Shown piece after piece: positions 17,272 through 26,862 of a stretch of DNA of 64,000 bases. The position numbers were made by a program, and so were the translations under genes. Below the pieces are notes generated by a model. The model searched no databases, was not told the DNA's origin, and was given only the letters and a program-made list of their open reading frames with translations. Source of the stretch: Variovorax sp. PBL-H6 (GTDB lineage: Bacteria > Pseudomonadota > Gammaproteobacteria > Burkholderiales > Burkholderiaceae_C). The stretch is taken from assembly GCF_901827155.1 (NCBI RefSeq), contig NZ_LR594659.1, forward strand, positions 2,108,001-2,172,000, given 5' to 3'. Within the stretch, counting starts at the first letter, position 1; every line of letters starts with the position of its first letter.

Positions 17272-18480
17272 TCAGCGCAGCTCGGCCACGGCTCGGGCGA
17301 TGCGCGCGCAACCTTCCTCGAGGTTCTCGATCGAGGTCGCGATCGACAGCCGGAAGTACGGCGACAGGCCGTAGGCCGTGCCTGCGACCATCGCGACGCC
17401 CTCGCTTTCGAGCAGGTACATGACGACATCGCCGTCGTCTGCCAGGACCTTGCCAGACGGGGTCGATTTGCCGATCAGGCCGCTGCAGTTGACGTAGAGA
17501 TAGAAGGCACCCTGCGGCGTGGCGCAGCTCAGGCCGGGGATCGCGTTGATGCGGGCGAGCGTGCGGTCGCGACGCTGCTTGTAGACGGCAACGCTCTCGG
17601 CGACAAAGGACTGGTCGCCGTTCATGGCTGCAGCCGCCGCGGCCTGGCTGATGGAGCAGCAGTTGCCGGCCGATTGCGACAGCAGCGTATCCATCGCGTG
17701 GACCATGTCTGCCGGTCCGGCCACGTAGCCGATGCGCCAGCCGGTCATCGCATAGGTCTTCGAAACGCCGTTCACCACGAGCGTGCGATCCCGCAACTCG
17801 GGGGCCGCGGCAAGGAGATGGGGCGTCTTCTCGCCGTCGAAGCGGATGTGCTCGTAGATGTCGTCGGTCATGACAAGGACTTGCGGATGGCGTACCAGCA
17901 CATCGGCCAGTGATCGGTATTCGTGCGTGGTGTAGGCCGCGCCGGTCGGGTTGCTTGGCGAGTTGATCAGCAGCCAGCGCGTACGTGGCGTGATGGCGGC
18001 CTCGAGCTGCGCGGGCGTCAGCTTGAAGCCATTGCGCTCGGGACAGGCGACGATCACGGGCTGGCCTTCGCAGGCGAGCACCATGTCGGGGTAGGACACC
18101 CAGTAGGGCGCAGGCACGATGACCTCGTCGCCCGGTTCCAGCGTGACGGCGAACGCGTTGTAGATCGCGCTCTTGGCGCCGTTCGTGGCAATGATCTCGT
18201 TCATCGCATACGTCAGACCGTTCTCTCGCTGGAGCTTGCCGAGGATGGCTTCACGCAGCTCGACCGTTCCGGCCATCAGCGTGTAGCGCGTGGCGCCCTT
18301 GTCCATGGCCGCGACCGCCGCTTGGCGGATGTGCAAGGGGGTGTCGAAATCGGGCTCGCCGACGACGAGATTCACGATGGACTTGCCCTGGCGGCGCAGT
18401 TCGTTGGCGCGGTCGGCGGCAGAGGTGCTGGGCGAGGGCTTGATGCGCCGTACGCGCTCTGCGATGCGTGAGGTGGTCAT
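17272..18480 (-). CDS. Class I/II pyridoxal-phosphate aminotransferase (aspartate aminotransferase-like)
   Basis: A 402-residue fold-type I aminotransferase. The PLP lysine is Lys241 in NGVSKTYAMTGWRIGY. Other signature parts: LVVGEPDFDTP, YTLMAGTVELREAI, NGAKSAIYNAF, PAPYWVSYPDM, NSPSNPTGAAY, and the substrate carboxylate Arg near the end in YFRLSIATS. It fits the AspC/AatA I-gamma group, giving aspartate or another 2-amino acid. It is the first gene of the minus-strand unit and starts 29 bp from a predicted Nac-type promoter (see 18510-18574). Coupling an aminotransferase with RraA and ketoacid reductases suggests that a keto acid made from an amino acid is split or reduced. Confidence 0.88.
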   Translation of the reverse strand: MTTSRIAERVRRIKPSPSTSAADRANELRRQGKSIVNLVVGEPDFDTPLHIRQAAVAAMDKGATRYTLMAGTVELREAILGKLQRENGLTYAMNEIIATNGAKSAIYNAFAVTLEPGDEVIVPAPYWVSYPDMVLACEGQPVIVACPERNGFKLTPAQLEAAITPRTRWLLINSPSNPTGAAYTTHEYRSLADVLVRHPQVLVMTDDIYEHIRFDGEKTPHLLAAAPELRDRTLVVNGVSKTYAMTGWRIGYVAGPADMVHAMDTLLSQSAGNCCSISQAAAAAAMNGDQSFVAESVAVYKQRRDRTLARINAIPGLSCATPQGAFYLYVNCSGLIGKSTPSGKVLADDGDVVMYLLESEGVAMVAGTAYGLSPYFRLSIATSIENLEEGCARIARAVAELR

Positions 18481-18509
18481 GACTTCCAGGTGTGGGATGG
18501 CAGGTCCGT

Positions 18510-18574
18510 ACGGTACGCAGAACCGGCCGCCGAGGCCAAGACGAGTTCGATCTGTACAGATAGGAAGAGCTTAT
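18510..18574 (-). promoter_or_regulatory. Predicted Nac-type site and promoter for the aminotransferase operon
   Basis: On the minus strand ATA-N9-TAT occupies 18574-18560. Seventeen bases further, CGTCTTGGC begins, giving a -35 of TTGGCC (18539-18534). A -10 of TACCGT (18515-18510) follows at 18-bp spacing, about 30 bp before the ATG at 18480. The order and spacing equal those at 19574 and 24479. The same box lies about 65 bp upstream of the GTG start of the divergent LysR gene, so it could also serve autoregulation. Confidence 0.65.
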
Positions 18575-18638
18575 GGAACGCACCGATGGCTGGCCAGCGG
18601 CCTCGGTGCTAGGCTCAACTTTTGCTTCGGAGGCAGGC

Positions 18639-19577
18639 GTGAACCTGCGGCGGCTCAAGTACTTCGTGAAGATCGTGGACATCGGCAGCCTCACGCAGGC
18701 GGCCGAGGTTCTTTTCATTGCCCAGCCAGCGCTGAGCCAGCAGTTGGCGACGCTCGAGGGGGAGGTGAGGCAGCAGTTGCTGGTGCGGACCAAGCGCGGC
18801 GTGACGCCGACCGAGGCCGGCAAGGTCCTCTACCGCCATGCGCAGATCATCCTGCGCCAGTGCGACCAGGCGCAGACCGACATGGAGGCCGCAGGCCAGG
18901 GCGTGTCGGGCCAGGTCTCCGTGGGCCTGGCGCCAGGCACGGCAGCCGCGGCCCTCTCGCTGCCTCTCCTGCGCACGGTGCGGGCGCGTCACCCGGGCAT
19001 CCTGCTCTATCTCAACGAGAACTACGGCACCACGCTGAGCGAACTCATCATGAACGGCCGGATGGACCTGGCCGTGCTCTACGGCGACAAGGCGATTCAC
19101 GGCCTGACCTTCTTGCCGCTGCTGAAGGAGCCGCTGTTCCTGGTCGGCCCGGCATCGATCCCGGCGCCGGCGCAACCGGTGCGCCTGGCCGACCTTCGCG
19201 ACATGGAGCTCTTCCTGCCGCGGCCTTACAACGTCGTGCGCAAACTGGTCGATGCGGCCTTCAGCCGGCTCGGCGGCGCCCCGCGTGTCGTCGCCGAGAT
19301 CGAATCCGCGTTCACGCTGACCGCGGCCGTGGCGGATGGCTTGGGCGCGACCATTCTGCCGGCCTCGATGGCGCGCGAGGTGGTGACGGCCTGCGGGGCC
19401 TGGCAGTTCCAGATCGTCGATCCCGTCATCGAAGCGCCGCTGGCGCTCTGCCAGTCCGACCACCTGCCGCTGTCCGAGCCCGCACAAGCCGTGAAGGACA
19501 TCCTGCTCGAACTGGTGACCGAGCTGTCGCACAGCCCTCACGCGCTCGGCGAGCCTTTGGTGGCCATGCCGTCATAA
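18639..19577 (+). CDS. LysR-family regulator, Nac-like (nitrogen assimilation control type)
   Basis: A 312-residue LysR regulator whose N-terminus (LRRLKYFVKIVDIGSLTQAA then AQPALSQQLATLEGE) is typical of Nac/Cbl-like proteins. The effector domain starts near residue 90 (SGQVSVGLAPGTAA; ILPASM near residue 245). GTG 18639 is chosen because it follows GGAGGCAG and matches the family start. The ATG 66 bases upstream overlaps a predicted operator and would add a non-homologous leader. Nac of enterobacteria recognises ATA-N9-TAT, and three such sites flank this gene and the two operons around it, one of them overlapping its own stop codon. It is therefore the best candidate controller of the whole 13.6-28.6 kb block. 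Confidence 0.88.
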   Translation: MNLRRLKYFVKIVDIGSLTQAAEVLFIAQPALSQQLATLEGEVRQQLLVRTKRGVTPTEAGKVLYRHAQIILRQCDQAQTDMEAAGQGVSGQVSVGLAPGTAAAALSLPLLRTVRARHPGILLYLNENYGTTLSELIMNGRMDLAVLYGDKAIHGLTFLPLLKEPLFLVGPASIPAPAQPVRLADLRDMELFLPRPYNVVRKLVDAAFSRLGGAPRVVAEIESAFTLTAAVADGLGATILPASMAREVVTACGAWQFQIVDPVIEAPLALCQSDHLPLSEPAQAVKDILLELVTELSHSPHALGEPLVAMPS

Positions 19578-19638
19578 GACGCCCTTATCCCGGCACAGCC
19601 AATCCGTCTTTGGCTTTGCGAGCGCCGCGGGCTACCGT
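19574..19638 (+). promoter_or_regulatory. Predicted Nac-type site and promoter for the biotin-carboxylase/pxp operon
   Basis: ATA-N9-TAT at 19574-19588 overlaps the stop codon of the LysR gene. Five bases later comes CACAGCCAATCCGTCTT (19594-19610), running into TTGGCT (-35, 19610-19615). After 17 bp comes TACCGT (-10, 19633-19638). The 17-base block is repeated exactly, at the same distance, in front of the SDR/ABC operon at 24499. This is the classical layout for a LysR-type activator bound near -60. Confidence 0.7.
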
Positions 19639-19710
19639 TCAAGCCTGCCGTCACGTGTTCGCGGAATGCGTCGGCCACCAAGGAGATCCCGCCGTCCCGG
19701 CGGGTCCGGC

Positions 19711-20184
19711 ATGAATCAGGAACAGATCAGGATCCTCATCGAGGCGTTGGCGGGCTCGGAGCTTTCGGAGCTCGAATACAGCGAGGACGGCTGTACCTTG
19801 AGGTTGGTGAAACAGCCGGCGGAAGCAGGCAGTGCCCGGCCGTGTCAGGCGGCCCGCCATCTCAGGCCCGAGGCTGATGCGGCGCAGCGGGCTGTCGAGG
19901 CAGTACCGACCGACGCGGCCGGCGCGCAATCGGCAGCCGAAGCCGACGCCGCGGCCCAGTGCGTCGCCCCGCTGTATGGCGTGATCCACCTGCAACCTTC
20001 GCCCGGCGAGCCGCTGTTCGTGCAGCCCGGCCAGCGTGTCGCGGCCGGCCAGACCTTGTGCGTGATCGAAGCCATGAAGGTCTTCAACGAGGTGCGTGCC
20101 GAGGCAGACGCCAAGCTGGTCGAGGTGCTCGTGCGCTCGGGCGACGAGGTCGAGGCCGGCCAACCCCTGTTCCGCCTGGCCTGA
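19711..20184 (+). CDS. Biotin carboxyl carrier protein (AccB-like) of a PxpBC-associated carboxylase
   Basis: A 157-residue BCCP. Residues 1-35 form the short helical start seen in AccB ([18 protein letters not shown]). An Ala/Glu-rich linker follows to ~80, then the biotinyl domain with the attachment site [10 protein letters not shown], Lys123. The usual Met after the Lys is Val here, a change that is tolerated. It would carry carboxybiotin from the carboxylase encoded next (10 bp away) to the PxpB/PxpC pair. ATG 19711 begins the homologous region, although the AAGGAG lies about 30 bases upstream, so a start closer to it cannot be excluded. Confidence 0.85.
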   Translation: MNQEQIRILIEALAGSELSELEYSEDGCTLRLVKQPAEAGSARPCQAARHLRPEADAAQRAVEAVPTDAAGAQSAAEADAAAQCVAPLYGVIHLQPSPGEPLFVQPGQRVAAGQTLCVIEAMKVFNEVRAEADAKLVEVLVRSGDEVEAGQPLFRLA

Positions 20185-20194
20185 GAGCGACGCC

Positions 20195-21543
<1,349 letters not shown>

Positions 21544-21547
<4 letters not shown>

Positions 21548-22206
21548 GCCCCATCGGATCGCCCACGGTCAGCCTCCTCGGCACCACTGCGCTGCTCTTC
21601 GAAGCGCCGGGCGCCATGGCGCTTCCTTCGCAGCAGCGCATCTGGGCGCTCGCGAAGGAAGCCGCGGCGTGGCCCGAAGTGCGCGAGGCGGTCCCTGGCA
21701 TGAACAACCTGATGCTGAGCTTCACCCGTCCGCCGCACGCGCTCGATGAACTGAAAGCACGGCTGGACGACGCGTGGCAGGCCGTCACGCCGCTCGCGCG
21801 CGAAGGCAGGGTGTTCGAGCTCCCGGTGCGCTACGGCGGTGCAGGCGGTCCGCACCTGGCAGATGTGGTGGCGCACACCGGCCTCGCGGTCGAGGCCATC
21901 GTCGAGCTGCACAGCGCGCCGCTCTACCCGGTGTATGCGCTCGGGAGTCACCCCGGCTATTGCTACCTCGGGGGCATGGACCCACGTATCGCGACGCCGC
22001 GGCGCCAGGTGCCGGTGCTGAGCATTCCGGGCGGAGCGGTGTCGATCGGCGGAGCGCAGACCGGCGTCTCGGCTTCCGCCGGGCCCAGCGGCTGGAACAC
22101 CATCGGCACGACCACGATGACCTTCTTCGACCCGTCGCGCAATCCTCCCGCGACCCTGGAGCCGGGGGACCGCATCCGCTTCGTCGTCGAAGGGATCGAG
22201 CCATGA
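21544..22206 (+). CDS. pxpB: 5-oxoprolinase subunit PxpB / KipI-type carboxyltransferase-like protein
   Basis: A 220-residue allophanate-hydrolase-subunit-1 family (KipI/PxpB) protein. Seen: [28 protein letters not shown]; the hallmark [40 protein letters not shown]; and [20 protein letters not shown]. With PxpC it forms a heteromer equal to the carboxyltransferase region of urea carboxylase. In PxpABC it takes part in ATP-dependent opening of 5-oxoproline to glutamate. Overlaps of 4 bp on both sides (ATGA) indicate coupled translation with accC and pxpC. The attached biotin genes suggest a carboxylating variant of the system. Confidence 0.88.
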
Positions 22207-23192
22207 TCGAAGTCCTTTCCAACGCTGCGCTGGCGACTGTGCAGGACCTCGGGCGCACGGGCAGCTTGCGCTATGGCGTGGGTACCGCCGGCGCCATGGA
22301 CGACCTGGCCTTGGCTGCGGGCAATCTTCTGCTCGGCAACGATCCGGGGGCTGCGGGTATCGAGGTGCCGGTATTTCCGTTCAAGGTCCGCTTCGACGCC
22401 GATTGCGCCTTTGCACTGACCGGTGCCGACTGCGCAGCGAAGCTCGATCTCGAACCGTTGCTGCCCTGGTGGGCGCATCGAGCGCACGCCGGTCAGGTGC
22501 TGACGCTGGGGCTTCCGCAGGGAGCACGGCGCGCGAGCCGGGCCATGCTGTGCCTGCCCGGCGGCGTCGATGTGCCGGAGGTTCTGGGGTCGCGCAGTAC
22601 GCAGTTGCGCGGTTCCTTCGGTGGGCACGAGGGAAGGGCACTGCGAAAAGGGGATGTCTTGCGCGCCGCCGAGCCCGGCCGCGTCTGTCGGACCGGTTTC
22701 GGGCTGGTGCCGCCTTCCTTGGCCCTGCCTTTGGAATGCGACGGGTTGGTCGCGCTGCGCGTGCTGCCGGCCGCCGAGTACGAAGCTTTCGAACCGGCCT
22801 CGCGCGAGGCCTTCTGGGCCGGCGAATGGCGGATCACGGCGCAGAGTGACCGCTATGGGTACCGGCTGTCCGGCGCCGCGTTGTGCCCGACGGCACCGAT
22901 GGAACTGCGCTCGCATGGCATCGTTCCGGGTGTGATTCAAGTGCCTCACAGCGGCCAACCCATCATCCAGATGCGCGATGCGCAGCCCTCGGGCGGGTAT
23001 CCGAAATTCGGCACGGTCATCGAGGCGGACCTGTGGCGATTGGGCCAGGCGCCGATCGGCAGCCGCATCCGTTTCATCGAGGCCAACTGGGACGAGGCAG
23101 TCGGGGCGCTGGAACAAAAAGATGCCTGGCTTGCGAAGGTGGCCCGCATGGTGGCGCTGCACCGCAGCGGGCCGATGGGAATGGCCGCATGA
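22203..23192 (+). CDS. pxpC: 5-oxoprolinase subunit PxpC / KipA-type carboxyltransferase-like protein
   Basis: A 329-residue allophanate-hydrolase-subunit-2 family (KipA/PxpC) protein. Start: [19 protein letters not shown]. Further signatures: YGVGTAGAMDDLALAAGNLL, ALTGADCAAKLD, CLPGGVDVPEVLGSRSTQ, DRYGYRLSGAAL, SHGIVPGVIQVPHSGQPII and GGYPKFGTVIEADLWRLGQ. This is the partner of PxpB in the urea-carboxylase-type carboxyltransferase core. ATG 22203 overlaps the pxpB stop, and its own stop overlaps the following start. Confidence 0.88.
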   Translation: MIEVLSNAALATVQDLGRTGSLRYGVGTAGAMDDLALAAGNLLLGNDPGAAGIEVPVFPFKVRFDADCAFALTGADCAAKLDLEPLLPWWAHRAHAGQVLTLGLPQGARRASRAMLCLPGGVDVPEVLGSRSTQLRGSFGGHEGRALRKGDVLRAAEPGRVCRTGFGLVPPSLALPLECDGLVALRVLPAAEYEAFEPASREAFWAGEWRITAQSDRYGYRLSGAALCPTAPMELRSHGIVPGVIQVPHSGQPIIQMRDAQPSGGYPKFGTVIEADLWRLGQAPIGSRIRFIEANWDEAVGALEQKDAWLAKVARMVALHRSGPMGMAA

Positions 23193-23629
23193 AGAAGGCG
23201 CCCGACGAGCTTCGCGAGATTGCCGGCTGGATGGCGGCGGCCGACATCGGATTTCTCGAACTGCGGATGCCCGAGGGCACCTTCAGACTGGCGCGACGTG
23301 GCCACGACGTGGTGGCCCTGGAGGGTTGCCCGCACAGCGATGCCCGGCTCGATCATCCGACTGCTGCAAGGGCCTGTGCGGACTCTCCGCCCGTCACGGC
23401 GATCGCCGCTTCGGTCGGGGTGTTCCTGCGCGCCCACCCGGACGCCAGTTCCCCCTTTGTGCGGGAAGGACTGCGCGTGCAGGCAGGCCAGATCCTGGGA
23501 CTCCTGCGCATCGGCGTGCTGCTGCTGCCGGTGACCGCACCCAGGGCCGGCAAGGTCTCCGCACTGCATGTCGAGGACTGCGCCCCCGTCGGCTATGGCG
23601 CTGCCCTCGTCGATCTCGATCCTTTCTGA
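23189..23629 (+). CDS. Biotinyl-domain-like protein lacking the biotin lysine
   Basis: A 146-residue protein with AccB-like layout: a short helical N-terminus (LREIAGWMAAADIGFLELRM), a linker, then a lipoyl/biotinyl-like beta domain (VGVFLRAHPDASSPFVREGL, VQAGQILGLLRIGVLLLPVT, APRAGKVSALHVEDCAPVGY). At the place of the Glu-Ala-Met-Lys hairpin it has LRIGVLLLPVTAP, so there is no modifiable lysine. It is a second, non-biotinylated carrier-like subunit in the same operon, perhaps a structural or dominant subunit that organises the complex. Overlaps on the upstream side (ATGA with pxpC) and an 18-bp gap to pxpA show operon membership. Confidence 0.75.
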   Translation: MKKAPDELREIAGWMAAADIGFLELRMPEGTFRLARRGHDVVALEGCPHSDARLDHPTAARACADSPPVTAIAASVGVFLRAHPDASSPFVREGLRVQAGQILGLLRIGVLLLPVTAPRAGKVSALHVEDCAPVGYGAALVDLDPF

Positions 23630-23647
23630 CGAAACGAGGACACCGCC

Positions 23648-24412
23648 ATGGACATGGACCTCAACGCTGACCTCGGTGAAGGCTTCGGCCCCTGGCGCAT
23701 GGGCGACGACGACGCACTTCTGGGCATCCTTTCCTCGGCGAACGTCGCCTGCGGCTTCCACGCGGGCGACCCGCGGATCATGGACCGCACCGTTCGCACG
23801 GCACTCGATCGCGGCGTCGACGTGGGCGCCCATGTCGGCTTCCCGGACCTGGCGGGCTTCGGCCGCCGTCCGCTGCAGATGGACACGCCGGAACTGGTCG
23901 CGGCCGTCATCTACCAGATGGGTGCGCTGGCCGGGATCGCGCGCGCCGCCGGGCACCGGATGACGCACACGAGCTTCCACGGGGCGCTCGGCAACATGGC
24001 GGCGGCGGATGCGGAATTCGCGGCACCACTCGTGCGAGCGGTGGCCGACTTCGATCCGGCACTCACGATCAGCACGTCGGCAAGCCGGGCCATCGAGGAT
24101 GCGGCCGAGCGGTGCGGGCTTCGCGTTCGCACCACCTTCCTGGCCGACCGCGCCTGCGACGACGCCGGGCTGTTGATTTCGCGCAAGCTGCCCGGCTCGG
24201 TGATCCACGACCCCGAGCAAGTGCTGACCCGGGTTCGGCAGCTGCTGGAGGAGGGGACCGTCACCACCTACGCGGGCAGCAGGATTCCGATGCGCGCGCA
24301 TTCGATCCTGGTCCACGGGGACACCCCCGGAGCGGTCGCGCTCGCGCGCGGTGTGCGCAAGCTGGTCGAGGCCCACGGCCGGGTGGTTCCCATCTCGCGC
24401 CAAACCGCCTGA
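23648..24412 (+). CDS. pxpA: 5-oxoprolinase subunit PxpA (LamB/YcsF family)
   Basis: A 254-residue LamB/YcsF protein. Diagnostic: MDLNADLGEGFGPWRMGDDD, SSANVACGFHAGDPRIM, GVDVGAHVGFPDLAGFGRR, HTSFHGALGNMAA, FLADRACDDAGLLISRK, and the ending VTTYAGSRIPMRAHSILVHG. PxpA with PxpB and PxpC forms ATP-dependent 5-oxoprolinase, returning cyclised glutamate to metabolism. In this operon it ends a six-gene set that also carries biotin carboxylase genes. The substrate is 5-oxoproline or a related cyclic amide. SD GAAACGAGGA precedes ATG 23648. Confidence 0.9.
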   Translation: MDMDLNADLGEGFGPWRMGDDDALLGILSSANVACGFHAGDPRIMDRTVRTALDRGVDVGAHVGFPDLAGFGRRPLQMDTPELVAAVIYQMGALAGIARAAGHRMTHTSFHGALGNMAAADAEFAAPLVRAVADFDPALTISTSASRAIEDAAERCGLRVRTTFLADRACDDAGLLISRKLPGSVIHDPEQVLTRVRQLLEEGTVTTYAGSRIPMRAHSILVHGDTPGAVALARGVRKLVEAHGRVVPISRQTA

Positions 24413-24478
24413 GCCGGCTCGCGAACAGGCACGGACATGGTGCTTACCCTGACACCGAGCGCCCCCTTCGAGGGCGAC

Positions 24479-24543
24479 ATAAGGGAGCCTTATCGCTCCA
24501 CAGCCAATCCGTCTTGGCGCCCCCGGTGTGCCGTCGATACAGT
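24479..24543 (+). promoter_or_regulatory. Predicted Nac-type site and promoter for the SDR/ABC operon
   Basis: ATAAGG-GAG-CCTTAT at 24479-24493 is a perfect dyad and an ATA-N9-TAT site. CACAGCCAATCCGTCTT (24499-24515) follows after 5 bp, then -35 TTGGCG (24514-24519), 18 bp, and -10 TACAGT (24538-24543). The 17-base block is identical to that at 19594-19610, although the surrounding sequences differ. It is the third copy of this architecture within 6 kb. Confidence 0.7.
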
Positions 24544-24573
24544 GAATTCATCCGCCGATAGAAAGTGATCCCC

Positions 24574-25326
24574 ATGCCATTCACCGATTACAAGACCGCC
24601 CTCGTGACAGGGGCCTCCTCCGGCATCGGCGCCGCCGTCGTCGAGCGCCTGTGCAACGAAGGACTGCAGGTCCACGCGCTGGCTCGCAGCGGCGACAAGC
24701 TGAAGGAACTCGCGTCGCGCACCGGCTGCATCCCGCACGCGATCGACGTGAGCGATCTGGCCGGCGTGACCGCACTCACCCGGGAGGTCGACTTCGACGT
24801 GCTCGTGAACAACGCCGGGGTCGACCGCCCGGGTTCGATCCTGAAGGCCGACGCCGAGGGCATCGACCTCCTGGTGGACGTCAACCTGCGCGCCGTGCTG
24901 CATCTTTGCCGGCTCGTCGTTCCGGGCATGGTGGCGCGCGACAGCGGCCACGTCGTCAACATCAGCTCGATCGCGGCGGCCTACAACTTCGGCGGCAACA
25001 GCACCTACCACGCGACCAAGGCCGCCGTGAGCATGCTGTCGAGCCAACTGCGCGTGGACTGCTTCGGCAAGCGCGTTCGCGTGACCGAAATCTGCCCGGG
25101 TCGTGTCGCCACCGACATCTTCGCGCACGTGCATGGAGACTCCGAGGAAACGCGCAAGCGATTCGTCGATGGCTACGAACTGCCGCGGGCCGTGGACATC
25201 GCGAATGCCATCGCCTTCGCCATCGCGGCACCCGTCGCGGTGAACATCGGCCACATGGAGATCACGCCGACGCTGCAGGTGCCCGGCGGCTTGTCCACAG
25301 CGAAGCCGGAGACGGTCCGGGCCTGA
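24574..25326 (+). CDS. Short-chain dehydrogenase/reductase
   Basis: A 250-residue SDR. NAD(P) motif TGASSGIG near residue 13, ALARSGDKL (Arg, suggesting NADP), NNAG, then Ser in NISSIAAAYNFGG and the YHATKAAV active site. The end lacks the common DGG and reads VNIGHMEITPTLQVPGG, as in serine/3-hydroxy acid dehydrogenases of the YdfG group. YdfG-like enzymes oxidise L-serine, threonine and 3-hydroxypropionate-type acids, fitting the amino acid importer encoded behind it. ATG 24574 follows GAAAG; a GTG 9 bases upstream is a possible alternative start. First gene behind the predicted Nac-type promoter. Confidence 0.85.
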   Translation: MPFTDYKTALVTGASSGIGAAVVERLCNEGLQVHALARSGDKLKELASRTGCIPHAIDVSDLAGVTALTREVDFDVLVNNAGVDRPGSILKADAEGIDLLVDVNLRAVLHLCRLVVPGMVARDSGHVVNISSIAAAYNFGGNSTYHATKAAVSMLSSQLRVDCFGKRVRVTEICPGRVATDIFAHVHGDSEETRKRFVDGYELPRAVDIANAIAFAIAAPVAVNIGHMEITPTLQVPGGLSTAKPETVRA

Positions 25327-25357
25327 GCGGGCCGGCCCCTCCCCGCGAGAGCACGCC

Positions 25358-26059
25358 ATGAAGGACTTCGATCTCCTCGCGATCCTGCTGAAGCCCGATT
25401 TCGGCGCCATGCTGCTGCACGGTGTGGCGTTGACGATGAAGATCGCAGTCGGCTCATGGCTGCTCGCAATGGCGATCGCCTTCGTCTTGCTGGTAGTGCG
25501 TCTGAGCGCCAATCCGATCGCGGAGCGCGCGGTGGCGGTCTACGTGTCCTATCACCGCAATGTGCCAACGCTGGTGCAACTGATGCTCTGGTACTTCGGT
25601 ATCTTCAGCCTGTTGCCCGACGCCGTGCAGGCCTGGCTTTCGAACAACAATGCAGAGGCCCTGATCTCGATCGTCGCGCTCGGCCTGTGCCAGGCCGCCT
25701 ATTTCAGCGAGGACATGCGCTCCGGCCTGCGTGCCATCCAGGCCGGTCAATCCGAGGCAGCGCGCGCGCTGGGTCACGGATATCTTGGCGCGATGCGACA
25801 TGTGCTGCTGCCGCAGGCCGTGCGCAACGCGGTGCCGGCCCTCGTGAACCACAGCGTGTCGCTGTTCAAGAACAGCAGTCTCGCGATGGCGATCGGCGTT
25901 GCCGAACTGACCCATGCGGTCAAGGAAATCGAAAGCCAGAGCTTCCGCACGTTCGAGGCCTACAGCCTCGCGACCGTCATGTACCTGGTGGTGTCGCTGC
26001 TGATCATGGGCGTCGGTGCGGCGATCTCGCGTCACTATCGCGTTGCCGCGGCGAGGTGA
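25358..26059 (+). CDS. Polar amino acid ABC transporter permease
   Basis: A 233-residue permease of the HisM/GltJ type with about five membrane segments (first at residues ~15-48). The family start LLHGVALTMKIAVGSWLLAM and the EAA loop [20 protein letters not shown] are clear, with VSYHRNVPTLVQLMLWYFGI between. It is paired with a second permease four bases downstream, giving the heterodimer channel of a glutamate/glutamine/histidine-type importer. The transported substrate is not evident; the operon follows the PxpABC genes, so a glutamate-like or cyclic amino acid is plausible. Confidence 0.9.
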   Translation: MKDFDLLAILLKPDFGAMLLHGVALTMKIAVGSWLLAMAIAFVLLVVRLSANPIAERAVAVYVSYHRNVPTLVQLMLWYFGIFSLLPDAVQAWLSNNNAEALISIVALGLCQAAYFSEDMRSGLRAIQAGQSEAARALGHGYLGAMRHVLLPQAVRNAVPALVNHSVSLFKNSSLAMAIGVAELTHAVKEIESQSFRTFEAYSLATVMYLVVSLLIMGVGAAISRHYRVAAAR

Positions 26060-26062
26060 GAC

Positions 26063-26818
26063 ATGTTTGGAATCTTCGACATCCTGCGCGACAACTGGCT
26101 GCTGCTGCTGGTCGGCCAGTACCCGAACGGCCCGCTGGGCGGCATATGCGCCACGCTCATTCTCTCGGTGCTTGGCATCGCGCTGGCTTTTCCTGTTTCC
26201 GTGTTGCTTGCACTGGCGCGTTTGTCCCCATGGCGTGCCTTGCGCTTGCCGGCCACGGTGCTCGTGTACATCGCGCGCGGCGTGCCGCTCCTGATGGTCA
26301 TCCTGTGGGTGTACTTTCTCGTGCCGATCCTGATCGGGCGTGAGGTGTCCGGCTTCACGACGATGCTGTGCACGCTCGTGATCTACGAAGGCGCGTACCT
26401 CTCGGAAGTGGTGCGAGCCGGCATCCAGGCGCTGCCACAGGGGCAGACCGAAGCCGCCCGCGCCCTGGGCCACAGTCACCTGGGCACCATGGCCTTCGTG
26501 ATCCTGCCCCAGGCGCTCTACAACATGCTGCCGAGCCTGCTGAGCCAGTTCATTTCCACCATCAAGGAAACCACGCTGGGCTACGTGATCAACGTGCAGG
26601 AACTCACCTTTGCCGCGAACCAGATCAACAACCAGCTGTTGACCAAACCGTTCCAGGTGTTCTTCATCCTCGCAATGACCTACTACGTCGTCTGCTTCAG
26701 CCTGACGCAATTCGCGCAATGGCTCGAGCGGCGGATCGCCCACAAGCGGCTCGGCAGCGCGACACCGGTCGCTTCGGACGACAACCTGCCGTTGCCGCCC
26801 GTGGCAGCCAATCCCTGA
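26063..26818 (+). CDS. Polar amino acid ABC transporter permease (second)
   Basis: A 251-residue permease of the same family. Membrane segments begin near residues 25 and 60; the motif [20 protein letters not shown] and the EAA loop [20 protein letters not shown] are typical. Near the C-terminus [19 protein letters not shown] and [19 protein letters not shown] complete the core. The last 30 residues are a hydrophilic, Pro-rich tail not usual in the family. It starts 3 bp after the other permease and is followed after 44 bp by the ATPase. Confidence 0.9.
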   Translation: MFGIFDILRDNWLLLLVGQYPNGPLGGICATLILSVLGIALAFPVSVLLALARLSPWRALRLPATVLVYIARGVPLLMVILWVYFLVPILIGREVSGFTTMLCTLVIYEGAYLSEVVRAGIQALPQGQTEAARALGHSHLGTMAFVILPQALYNMLPSLLSQFISTIKETTLGYVINVQELTFAANQINNQLLTKPFQVFFILAMTYYVVCFSLTQFAQWLERRIAHKRLGSATPVASDDNLPLPPVAANP

Positions 26819-26862
26819 TGCCGCGATTCGACGGCCAAAGAATCTGGAACGGAGACAACACC

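Noticed and set aside
18573..18638. Upstream ATG 18573 as the start of the Nac-like LysR gene
   Set aside because: The ATG overlaps the ATA-N9-TAT box and the added residues do not resemble the family. GTG 18639 has a ribosome binding site and the normal N-terminus.
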